In this document: in pieces, positions 1 to 7,476 of the stretch
Numbering within the stretch: position 1 is the first letter of the stretch
Layout: each line of letters starts with the position of its first letter
Source: Bacillota bacterium
GTDB taxonomy: Bacteria; Bacillota; Clostridia; Peptostreptococcales; Anaerovoracaceae
DNA: 64,000 nt
Direction: 5' to 3'
Assembly: GCA_017459895.1 (NCBI GenBank)
Contig: JAFUCA010000025.1
Coordinates: 19,404-83,403 of the forward strand
Translations under genes and position numbers: made by a program
Notes under the pieces: generated by a model
The model's database searches: none
What the model saw: the letters and a program-made list of their open reading frames with translations, nothing else
Told to the model about the DNA's origin: nothing

Positions 1-69
1 GGCAAAGACCGTGTGCAGCACAACGATGCCGATGCAGGCGAATACCCGCATAGCGGACAGCTGGATCAC
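1..69 (-). CDS. 5' end of a probable acyltransferase-3 family membrane protein (partial)
   Basis: Only about 23 codons lie inside the window, beginning at a GTG at 69-67 just after the stop of the lipoprotein gene, with GAGAGG next to it; an in-frame ATG at codon 7 is an alternative start. The peptide contains LSAMRVFACIGIVVLHTVFA, which matches the first membrane helix of acyltransferase-3 proteins (an Arg, then a hydrophobic run ending in a His that is catalytic in the family). It continues the operon leftward out of the window. The call rests on a very short stretch and could be wrong. Confidence 0.4.
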   Translation of the reverse strand, partial: MIQLSAMRVFACIGIVVLHTVFA

Positions 70-73
70 CCTC

Positions 74-292
74 TCAGTAGAGGAGGTCTTCGGAATCCTC
101 AATGCATCCTTCGGAGTCATCGTTCTGCATTTCCTCATCGGTCATCGGATCCGCCGCGTGTACGGTCTCCTCGGTAACTTCCTGCTGACTGTCGTTCGTG
201 AACTCTCCTTCGCTGCCGCCGCAGGAAGTGAGCGCCGCCATCGATCCCATCATCACCATAGTCATCAGTATGCACAACAGTTTTTTCTTCAT
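74..292 (-). CDS. Small acidic lipoprotein
   Basis: A 72-residue precursor with a KKK n-region, a hydrophobic segment and a lipobox ending LTSC, so it should be lipidated and anchored on the outer face of the membrane. The mature part is about 45 residues, rich in Glu, Asp and Gln, and matches no family I know. The start at 292 is chosen because GGAGAAAGGG lies upstream and the signal peptide begins there; the open frame extends further upstream without a signal. It starts one base after the transglutaminase stop, so the two are translationally coupled. Role unknown; probably an envelope partner of the operon. Confidence 0.7.
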   Translation of the reverse strand: MKKKLLCILMTMVMMGSMAALTSCGGSEGEFTNDSQQEVTEETVHAADPMTDEEMQNDDSEGCIEDSEDLLY

Positions 293-293
293 A

Positions 294-1160
294 TTATTCC
301 CTTTCTCCCGCAAATTCGAGGTACTCCTTGCTGTCGAGGTCGTATTTATAGGTTCCCTTATCCCCGTACTGCACATCAAAGCCCGCCATATCCTCTCCGT
401 CGTGCTTGCGCGGGTCGTAGACCCGGCACTGCCCGTCCGTCCAGATCTCCGTCCAGGCGTGGGGGCGGATCCCCTTCCAGGAAAGAGTGCCCCAGATCTG
501 GCGGCAGTCGTATCCCAGCAGCCTGGCCATCACGCAGAAGGTTCCCGACCAGGCGAGGCAATTGCCCGCACCGTGTTCAAACCCGTACAGGGCACAGCTG
601 CAGGTCGTAAATCCGTAATGCTCGTCGGCGCCCTCTTCGAAGCGAAGGGAGGCCGAATACTTATATGCCGCCTCCAGCGTCCATTCCGTCCGGTTCAGCA
701 CATCCATCCCGTAGGCCAGCGCCAGCGCCTCATCGCCGTCGACGCACCCGTCCTCATCGAGGGTGATCTGTCCGGGGGTGGTGTAGCTTCTTGCCAGCAG
801 GCCGACCGGATTCTGTCCCGGATCCGATGCCTGATAGAAGTACCAGACCTTCTTCTCCAGATACTTCCAGCCGGTGGCCAGCTCACCGCCGCCTTCGCAG
901 TAATACGTCTCTTCGGAATCCCGGCCGATCCAGCCTTTGTCCGCAGGCGCTCCGTTTTCATTAAAATAATATGGTTTGCCGCTGATCTGAAGGTACCCTT
1001 CCGCCCGGCTCCCATCGTCGAGAACGTAGTACCGTCCGTCTCCCTTGCCATGCCAGCCGGGGGACAGGTTGTCGCTCTCGCGGGCTGCCAGAAGCGTGAT
1101 CGCCGGCAGAATGATCACCAGCGCGAAGGTCAGCGCAATGACGAATATCTTTTTTTTCAT
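294..1160 (-). CDS. Secreted transglutaminase-like protein with cell-wall-binding-like repeats
   Basis: A 289-residue protein with an N-terminal hydrophobic segment (signal peptide or anchor), then two glucan/choline-binding-like repeats (GRYYVLDDGSRAEGYLQ and WIGRDSEETYYCEGGG, both rich in Tyr, Trp and Gly), then a transglutaminase-like domain. The expected catalytic residues are visible: Cys in GNCLAWSG, His in RPHAWTEI and Asp in VYDPRK. Such domains act as cysteine proteases or crosslinkers at the cell surface. Start at 1160 (MKKKIF) is preferred because the signal peptide begins there and upstream codons lie in the end of the FHA-ABC gene region. It lies 20 bp downstream of that exporter gene, so they are probably cotranscribed. 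Confidence 0.75.
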   Translation of the reverse strand: MKKKIFVIALTFALVIILPAITLLAARESDNLSPGWHGKGDGRYYVLDDGSRAEGYLQISGKPYYFNENGAPADKGWIGRDSEETYYCEGGGELATGWKYLEKKVWYFYQASDPGQNPVGLLARSYTTPGQITLDEDGCVDGDEALALAYGMDVLNRTEWTLEAAYKYSASLRFEEGADEHYGFTTCSCALYGFEHGAGNCLAWSGTFCVMARLLGYDCRQIWGTLSWKGIRPHAWTEIWTDGQCRVYDPRKHDGEDMAGFDVQYGDKGTYKYDLDSKEYLEFAGERE

Positions 1161-1180
1161 TCGTATTTCTCTTTCTGAGG

Positions 1181-3592
1181 TTACCGTCCGTCCCGGGCAA
1201 CGCTGCGCAGCACGACGACGCTGACCGCGATGCAGATCAGGGCCATGAGTGCCATCACCCACCAGTCGGCCAGGACCGCCGGCGCATTCCAGTCGAAGTC
1301 CGTGGGTTCATCCTTGATCTTTTCCACGAAGTCCGGGCCGATGTTTCCCAGATTCGCGATCCGGCAGAGCCCCTCCACGGACCATTTGCTGACGGTGACG
1401 TAGGATATGACCTCTCCGATCGTATCCTTCAGATCGAACAGGAAGCCGGAAAACAGCAGCTGAACGATCAGCAGGAAGGGCGCGACGACCATGGCCTTGT
1501 CTCCGGATTTAACGATGGAGGATACGATCAGCCCCAGGGCCATGGAGGCGATGATCGTCAGCCAGACCGTCAGAATGATCTCCAGATACTCCCCGCCGCC
1601 GTTGAACAGCGTCTGTACGTCATCATACCGGATCTCCACCTTGCCGCCGTCCTTGAAATGATCCACCGTCAGCAGGAAGGTCATGGTCAGCAGAACCGCC
1701 TGCACCAGCCCGATGACCATCTGCACGATGACCTTGGAGCCCATGTAGACCGGCAGCAGCAGATTCGCCATGTATTCCCGCTTCAGGATGCTACGTTCTT
1801 TGCAGATCTCCTGGATGGAATTGAACAGGCCGATCCAGATCGCCGCGCAGCTTAAGGTAAACATGATGGATTTGGTCTGGTTGTACGCCAGAATGGCAAT
1901 CGGCGTTTCCTTCAGATCCTTCGGCATCTCTGTGTTGAAAACATCGAACACATGGGTTCCGGCAACGATGTACAGCAGCAGACCGATCAGAATCGGTTCC
2001 AGCATCAGGATCAGAAGCTTCCTTCGGTCGTTCATCAGCAGTTCCGTATACCGGCTCACCAGTGTGACAAACTGATTCACTGCGGGAACCCTGGGCCGGC
2101 GGTTGCGGATGACATCCCCGGCGGTGCCGATGGCCGGCCGGTCGCCGCTGCCGGTCTGAGCGAACCGCCTCTCCCAAAAGGCAGGATTCTTCGCGATAAT
2201 ATTGTAGATCTCCGTCAGGTCGTCGTTTCCGAAGAATTTTTTCGCCTCGTCCACATGTCCCACGAAGCACACCCTGCCGCCGGGGCCCATGAAAACGACC
2301 TTATCGCACAGGTGCAGGCTCTGGGTGGTATGGGTGACCATGATGATCGTCCGGGACTGCTCCTTGCAGAGCTTTCGCATGGAGATCATCAGGCTCTTCT
2401 CCGTTCCCGGGTCCAGTCCCGAGGTCGGCTCGTCCAGGAAAAACAGCTTCGGATCCGCCAGAAGCTCCACCGCAATGCTGGCCCGCTTTTTCTGGCCGCC
2501 GGACATCTTGCGAATCAGCGTATTCTGGTGCTGGGTCAGATCCAGCGTATGCAGAACGCTGTCGATGCGCGCCTGAATCTCACCTCGGCTGATGTCCTTT
2601 GGCATCCGCAGCTGAGCAGTGTACTGAAGCATCTTTCGCAGGGTCAGATTCTCGTAGATGATATCCTCCTGGGGCACGTAGCCGATGATGCTCTTCAGAT
2701 ACTGGAAATTACGTTTCAGGTTGATATTGTTAAAAAACACCTCTCCGGTATAGCTGCGGTCGAATCCGTTGAGAACATTCATGATGGTGGATTTGCCGGC
2801 GCCGCTTCCTCCGATGATCGCCACGAACTCATTGGCGTTGATGGTAACGTTCGCCTGATGGAGGATCTGTTTCTTTCCCTTGCCGCTGCCCACGATCTTA
2901 TTGATGTTTCTGGCAATGATACCGATTCCGCTGATCTGATCCTTGTAGTAGATGCTGTCTCCGGCATAGATCATCTGGAATCCGGAGATCTGAATCACAT
3001 CCTTGCTCTCCAGGATCACCGGGTGCTCCAAAGGCTGGCCGTTCACCAGAATGCCGTTGGTGCTGCGGGAATCCGCCAGAACGTATCTGCCGTCCTGCCG
3101 GGTGATCGTCGCATGTACCCTGGAAATGCTGGGATGCGCCAGAACGATATCGCAGGTCTCGGCGCGGCCGATGGTGATCCGGCTCTGCCCCAGGTCCTTG
3201 CGGGTGACCGTCTCCGCTGCGTTCATGAAGGAGAACCAGATCAGGATCCGCTTGTCCGGATTGCTGGCGCTGCCGATACGGATGGTGGAATGGTTGCTCA
3301 GTTCCACCGGAACGTCCGTGTTTTTCAGAAGGCTGGTGCCCGAAGCCGAAATGACGAAGCTGCCGTTGGAGCTGCGGTCATCGCAGTAGTAAAACCGTCC
3401 GTTCTCCAGAAAGATCCGTCCGTGATGCGAGGAAACAAATCCGTCGCCAATGACGATATCATTGCCTTCCGGTTTCCTTCCGATGCGAACGACCGGCCCT
3501 CCGAAACGGCCGAATTCATACTGATGCAATTCTCCCTGACTTCCGATCACGATCAGTCTCGGCTGCAGGTTCTGTCGCTGCGTATTACCCAT
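1181..3592 (-). CDS. FHA-FHA-ABC exporter (ABCG/ABC-2 type, ATPase and permease fused)
   Basis: An 803-residue protein. Two FHA phosphothreonine-binding domains come first (about 35-95 with RIGR, SSHH and SSNG; about 137-205 with TIGR, SRVH and STNG). An ABC ATPase follows: Walker A GGSGAGKST at 261-269, signature MSGGQ near 363, Walker B LFFLDEP near 383. An ABC-2 permease with about six membrane segments fills 535-800. This order matches ABCG-like half transporters carrying regulatory FHA modules. FHA domains bind phosphorylated Thr, so activity is probably controlled by the Ser/Thr kinase encoded 6 bp upstream. Substrate unknown. Confidence 0.9.
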   Translation of the reverse strand: MGNTQRQNLQPRLIVIGSQGELHQYEFGRFGGPVVRIGRKPEGNDIVIGDGFVSSHHGRIFLENGRFYYCDDRSSNGSFVISASGTSLLKNTDVPVELSNHSTIRIGSASNPDKRILIWFSFMNAAETVTRKDLGQSRITIGRAETCDIVLAHPSISRVHATITRQDGRYVLADSRSTNGILVNGQPLEHPVILESKDVIQISGFQMIYAGDSIYYKDQISGIGIIARNINKIVGSGKGKKQILHQANVTINANEFVAIIGGSGAGKSTIMNVLNGFDRSYTGEVFFNNINLKRNFQYLKSIIGYVPQEDIIYENLTLRKMLQYTAQLRMPKDISRGEIQARIDSVLHTLDLTQHQNTLIRKMSGGQKKRASIAVELLADPKLFFLDEPTSGLDPGTEKSLMISMRKLCKEQSRTIIMVTHTTQSLHLCDKVVFMGPGGRVCFVGHVDEAKKFFGNDDLTEIYNIIAKNPAFWERRFAQTGSGDRPAIGTAGDVIRNRRPRVPAVNQFVTLVSRYTELLMNDRRKLLILMLEPILIGLLLYIVAGTHVFDVFNTEMPKDLKETPIAILAYNQTKSIMFTLSCAAIWIGLFNSIQEICKERSILKREYMANLLLPVYMGSKVIVQMVIGLVQAVLLTMTFLLTVDHFKDGGKVEIRYDDVQTLFNGGGEYLEIILTVWLTIIASMALGLIVSSIVKSGDKAMVVAPFLLIVQLLFSGFLFDLKDTIGEVISYVTVSKWSVEGLCRIANLGNIGPDFVEKIKDEPTDFDWNAPAVLADWWVMALMALICIAVSVVVLRSVARDGR

Positions 3593-3598
3593 TGGCTG

Positions 3599-5650
3599 CT
3601 ACTCCTCCGATTCCTCTTCACTGTCCGCCGGAAAATCCGGATCCGCCAGATAATAGGGATCGTAGACGATGACATCGAACTGATCCGGTGTCTTGGGATC
3701 ATCGATGTCCGGATTGTATATCTCGTTTTTCAGTTTTTTGGTGGCGTCACCGATCTCTTTGTCGATGGTGCCGGCGCCCCAGTTGGCCCCCAGACTGTTC
3801 GCACCGCTCAGGTTCTTGCGGAGAAGGAGAACGGTTGCTCCGGCATGGATCGGCTCATCGTTATCGTTGCTGACCTTCACCGGATACGTGTCCGCCGTTT
3901 CGTTATGCTCGATCAGTCTTCCCGTGGGGCAGCTGTAGTCTCCCAGTGTTCCGTCCGCGACGATCTCCACCGGTTTGATCTTTCCCTGTTTTGATTTCGT
4001 ACCCTGATCCAGGATCAGCTTCGTGTACATCAGACCGGTTTCACCCGCATCCACATAGCCGATGGCCAGGAACTGCTGGGTCCCGTTGTAGTCGGAGCCG
4101 GAATCCCGGTTGATCAGGGGCTCTTCGGCTCCCTTCTGCTTCAGCTGATAGGTGAAGGCCCGCAGCGGCTGACTGCCGTGATTGCTGACTCTGATCAGAA
4201 CATCCACACCCTGATCGCTGATCGTCCATCCCTGGTAATTGCCGGCGCCGAGCTGACTGTAATTGATGTCACTGTCGATGACTTCGATATCCTCCGTCGT
4301 CAGCGTCACCTTGCTCGCTTCATTTGTATCCTCTGATGCTTCCTCATCACCGCCGCCCATCAGTTTCATTCCGAAAAAGCCGCCGGCAAGGATCACGATG
4401 ACCGCGGCTGCGATGAGCAGGATCTTCCGGGATTTCCCGGAGCGCGTCTCCGGCTGCGGGGAGGTCTGATACGACGGCTCCTGATAGCCGCGGGCAACAA
4501 TTCCCCCGTAGCTGCTGTCATCGAACTGCCCTGTATCCAGGATCGTCCTGTCCCCCGAATCATAGGTGGCAGCGCCTGCGGGGGGAATCGGAGAATAGAC
4601 TGGCTGCGATCCCGTTCCCGAAGTGGCGGTGCTTTCTCTCAGAAGCTCGGTCCTCTCTTCCTCCGCGGAAACCGGTGTCCTGCCAAGGGTCGAGGGATCT
4701 GCCTTCGCCGCGCTGTGGCGCAGAGCCTTGGTTCCGCCTTCTCCCACCGATTTCAGCGCCGTCAGCAGTGCTTCCGGGCTTTGGAACCGATCCTCCGGAC
4801 GATAGGCGCAGGCGGTCATCACGATCTCTGCGAGCATCGGATCCCCTTCCAGCGGCGCCGGAAACGGCTCTCCATCCATACGGCGCTGCAGCGCGTCCAT
4901 CTTCTGATTGTACGTCACCGGTTCCGGCGGCAGCGGCAGGAAGGGCATGCGCCTGCCGTTCAGCAGGTAGTACATGACCATCCCCAGAGAATAAATATCG
5001 GCGCCGATTCCGTATTTCTCACCCTTGTAAACCTCCGGCGCCATATAGGTGTAGGTCCCTTTTCTCGAAAGCTCTCCGGTGCTCTTCTCGATGGAACGGG
5101 CAATACCGAAGTCCCCCAGCTTGTAATCTCCCGTATCCGACAGAAAAATATTCCCCGGCTTGATGTCCCGGTGAATGATCTTCTTCTGTTCACAGACGAT
5201 CAAAGCCTGGCAAAGGTCTTTGCCAAGCTTGATGACGTCCCGCTCGGTCATCGGATGGTGCAGCAGATGGTCGATCAGAGATGTCAGAAGTTCCATGCGG
5301 ATCAGGATATCGTAGCCGATGCCATCCTCATGGGGAATGATCTGATGATCTTCGTAGCTGACGATATGGCTGTTTCCCCTGAGCTCCGACATGATCGCGT
5401 TTTCCTGCGCGATGTCCTTCACCACACCCTCGTAGTAAGTCGCGATGGAATCCAGATCGGTTCCGTCCGCCATCATCGCCCGGACCTCATCGTCGCTGAA
5501 GGGGACGCTCATCACTTTGAGAGCCGAGCGATAGGTCTTCCCGAATTCCTTCCGTTCGATTTCGTAGACTTCCCCGAAACTGCCGGCGCCTAATTTTTTC
5601 TTGATGTACCAAGCCCCGAATATCGGTTCGTACTTTGTGCAGTCCGTCAT
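3599..5650 (-). CDS. Membrane-anchored Ser/Thr protein kinase, PknB-like
   Basis: A 683-residue protein. The kinase domain has a complete catalytic set: Gly-loop GAGSFGEVYE (21-30), Lys45, HRD at 160-162, DFG at 180-182 and an APE motif in YMAPEVYKG. A low-complexity linker leads to one membrane segment near 410-430, and about 250 extracytoplasmic residues follow with no PASTA repeats. The sensor domain is therefore not of the muropeptide-binding type and is not recognised. A GAGGAG Shine-Dalgarno site supports the start at 5650. It sits between the TIR-FHA gene and the FHA-ABC exporter, whose FHA domains are the likely readers of its phosphorylation. Confidence 0.92.
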   Translation of the reverse strand: MTDCTKYEPIFGAWYIKKKLGAGSFGEVYEIERKEFGKTYRSALKVMSVPFSDDEVRAMMADGTDLDSIATYYEGVVKDIAQENAIMSELRGNSHIVSYEDHQIIPHEDGIGYDILIRMELLTSLIDHLLHHPMTERDVIKLGKDLCQALIVCEQKKIIHRDIKPGNIFLSDTGDYKLGDFGIARSIEKSTGELSRKGTYTYMAPEVYKGEKYGIGADIYSLGMVMYYLLNGRRMPFLPLPPEPVTYNQKMDALQRRMDGEPFPAPLEGDPMLAEIVMTACAYRPEDRFQSPEALLTALKSVGEGGTKALRHSAAKADPSTLGRTPVSAEEERTELLRESTATSGTGSQPVYSPIPPAGAATYDSGDRTILDTGQFDDSSYGGIVARGYQEPSYQTSPQPETRSGKSRKILLIAAAVIVILAGGFFGMKLMGGGDEEASEDTNEASKVTLTTEDIEVIDSDINYSQLGAGNYQGWTISDQGVDVLIRVSNHGSQPLRAFTYQLKQKGAEEPLINRDSGSDYNGTQQFLAIGYVDAGETGLMYTKLILDQGTKSKQGKIKPVEIVADGTLGDYSCPTGRLIEHNETADTYPVKVSNDNDEPIHAGATVLLLRKNLSGANSLGANWGAGTIDKEIGDATKKLKNEIYNPDIDDPKTPDQFDVIVYDPYYLADPDFPADSEEESEE

Positions 5651-5670
5651 CTTCTTCTCCTCAACTGTAG

Positions 5671-6834
5671 TTATAGTTTTCGTTCGATCTCAAGCACCTG
5701 GCTTCCCACCGTGATCCGGTCTCCCGGCTGCAGGCGGATTCTCGTACAGAAGGACAGCGGCCGGTCATTGATCCTCGTGCTGCGGTTCTCCGAGATATCC
5801 ACCAGATACATCCCATCGGATGCCGCGATCAGCAGCGCCTGCTGCGCCGCCACTCCCGGATCCGCGATCCACACCTCATTTCCCGAGCCATCTTCCTCCA
5901 AAGGCTGGCTTCCGATTCTGGTAACTGCCCGATCTCCGATACTCCAGCTTTTGCCTCCGCTGCGAAGCACATAACCCGGGGTCTGTTTTCGGGCCGATTC
6001 ATTGTAATTCTTGAAAAAAACCAGATGCTCCTTCGCCAGGGATACGATATCGTACGCTCCGATGTCATATTCGGTTCCCGGTGCGATGAGCCGTCCATTG
6101 AGCCCCACATGATTTAAGGAATCATTGTCCGTGATGGTATAGCTGTTTCGGATTTTTCGAACGGTGGCGTGTCTCCTGCTGATGGAATACTCTCCGGTGA
6201 TCACATAGTCCGCCTGGGCCTTGCTCCTGCCGAGGGTAAACTCGTTTTTGCGGATGTGGATCTTCTCCTGCGTCCTCACCCTGAGCAGATAGGTCTCCAG
6301 ATCTCCCGCCGAAAACCCCGGGATCCCCTGGGTCAGCGTCACCGTCTCATCGTCATCAAAATCTTCGATGGCGGAGAAGGTCCGGGCCGGCTGCCCCTTG
6401 CACTGATTCAGAGCTTCTGTCTCATACAGCTTGCGGATGAAGGCTTCGTCGGAATCGTATTTGCTGCGGTAGATCCCCTGCACGCTGGACAGGATCAGCT
6501 CCATTCCTCTGGACAGCGCCGCATCATCCAGGAAAAGGGAAACAAAGCTCTTCTCTCTTTGAACGGCGTAATTGATCTCGTTTCGGCAGTTGTGCGAGTT
6601 CGCGCTGGCCTCCGTAATAAACGCGATAAAAACACTGCATCTCTCCAGATGCATTGCGATATTTTCGGGCCACTCATCCCCCGGCGTGATCCCTTCATCA
6701 TACCAGATCCTGTAACCGTCCCGGTTCAGCCGTTCGATATAGGGATACACCAGTTCCTGATCCTGATGACTGTAGCTGATAAAAATATAGGCTTCCGATC
6801 CTTCGTATACTTCTGCACTGCACTTGATTCGCAC
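5671..6834 (-). CDS. TIR domain protein with C-terminal FHA domains
   Basis: A 387-residue cytoplasmic protein starting at GTG (GAGG six bases upstream). Residues 14-125 form a TIR domain: YIFISYSHQD, WYDEGITPGDEW and the SHNCRNEI segment, where Glu86 sits at the position of the NADase catalytic Glu in other TIR proteins. A clear FHA domain (TLGRSKAQADYVI, SISRRHATV, NHVGLNG) spans about 200-270, and a weaker FHA-like fold (IGDRAVTRIG, ENRSTRINDRP) spans about 295-387. TIR domains either assemble or hydrolyse NAD; the FHA part suggests recruitment to a kinase substrate. It lies between the STAS protein and the kinase in the same operon. Confidence 0.85.
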   Translation of the reverse strand: MRIKCSAEVYEGSEAYIFISYSHQDQELVYPYIERLNRDGYRIWYDEGITPGDEWPENIAMHLERCSVFIAFITEASANSHNCRNEINYAVQREKSFVSLFLDDAALSRGMELILSSVQGIYRSKYDSDEAFIRKLYETEALNQCKGQPARTFSAIEDFDDDETVTLTQGIPGFSAGDLETYLLRVRTQEKIHIRKNEFTLGRSKAQADYVITGEYSISRRHATVRKIRNSYTITDNDSLNHVGLNGRLIAPGTEYDIGAYDIVSLAKEHLVFFKNYNESARKQTPGYVLRSGGKSWSIGDRAVTRIGSQPLEEDGSGNEVWIADPGVAAQQALLIAASDGMYLVDISENRSTRINDRPLSFCTRIRLQPGDRITVGSQVLEIERKL

Positions 6835-6842
6835 GGTCTACC

Positions 6843-7229
6843 TCACTGCAGGAAATCCTGTGTACGCTCTATTTCAAAAACATCCTCCAATCCCATCTCC
6901 TGAAAGCGGCTCCAGATACTGTCTCCGACACCGCTGATCTTCAGCGTCCCCTCCTGATCATCCATCATGTGCTGAATCTTCAGGATCATGTGGATCACCG
7001 AGTTCGATATGTACTGAACGGATGACATATCGATCGTCACCTGGCGGCACATCAGCACCATGGAGGTCAGTTCATCCTCCAGATCATGCACCGCTTCCTG
7101 GGTCAGCCTCCCCTCCGGCTCGACCTTCGCGCGGCCGCCGTCAATGGTTTCCCTGATCCGGACGATTTCTCCGTTCTCTGTGTTTTCGAGAATCAGACAG
7201 CCTTCTTCTATCCTGCGATTGATGCTCAT
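6843..7229 (-). CDS. STAS-domain protein (anti-sigma factor antagonist-like)
   Basis: A 128-residue protein with a STAS fold: VTIDMSSVQYISNSVIHMIL corresponds to the conserved strand-helix of SpoIIAA/RsbV. In classical members the helix begins D-S-[ST]-G and the first Ser is phosphorylated by the anti-sigma kinase; here the equivalent segment reads S-N-S-V, so the usual phospho-Ser position appears to be Asn. A Ser lies one residue away. The start codon directly follows the stop of the 68-codon gene. It may act in partner switching inside the locus, but no anti-sigma kinase of the HATPase type is present here. Confidence 0.8.
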   Translation of the reverse strand: MSINRRIEEGCLILENTENGEIVRIRETIDGGRAKVEPEGRLTQEAVHDLEDELTSMVLMCRQVTIDMSSVQYISNSVIHMILKIQHMMDDQEGTLKISGVGDSIWSRFQEMGLEDVFEIERTQDFLQ

Positions 7230-7436
7230 TTACTTCTCTTCCTTTTCTTTTCTCGCACGCATCTCATCCATGAACATAGCAAATTCCTGATCTCCTCTGG
7301 CCGCTCTGACCTCATCCAGCTGATCCAGAGAAAGATGTCGTTTCACTGTCTTTCCCTTCGCAGCACCGGGCACCTCGTTCATGAACTTCTTTAACTCAAG
7401 ATAATCCCTGAATTCATCTTCTGTGATCTTTCTCAT
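7230..7436 (-). CDS. Small charged protein of unknown function
   Basis: A 68-residue protein, highly charged with a Lys/Glu-rich C-terminus and a predicted helical middle (LSLDQLDEVRAA). It has no Cys, no signal peptide and no double-Gly leader, so it is not an obvious cargo of the adjacent C39 exporter. AAGGAG lies about nine bases before the ATG. It is the first gene after a GTAACA-N16-GTATAC promoter-like element at 7512-7485 and is directly joined to the STAS gene. I do not recognise the family; a small regulator or adaptor is possible. Confidence 0.7.
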   Translation of the reverse strand: MRKITEDEFRDYLELKKFMNEVPGAAKGKTVKRHLSLDQLDEVRAARGDQEFAMFMDEMRARKEKEEK

Positions 7437-7476
7437 TGTTCTGATCTCCTTACATCGTTACTGCCAGAATTTGTTT

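Noticed and set aside
1952-3994. Long plus-strand open frame of about 680 codons
   Set aside because: It lies opposite the FHA-ABC and kinase genes, has no ribosome site and no recognisable domains; it is a by-product of GC-rich codon use. The same applies to long open frames opposite argH (27960-29186), oraE (39858-41438) and feoB (53885-55840).
7230-7436. 68-residue protein as precursor peptide of the C39/NHLM exporters
   Set aside because: It lacks a double-Gly cleavage site, Cys residues and a nitrile-hydratase- or Nif11-like leader, and it lies after a separate promoter with the STAS gene.
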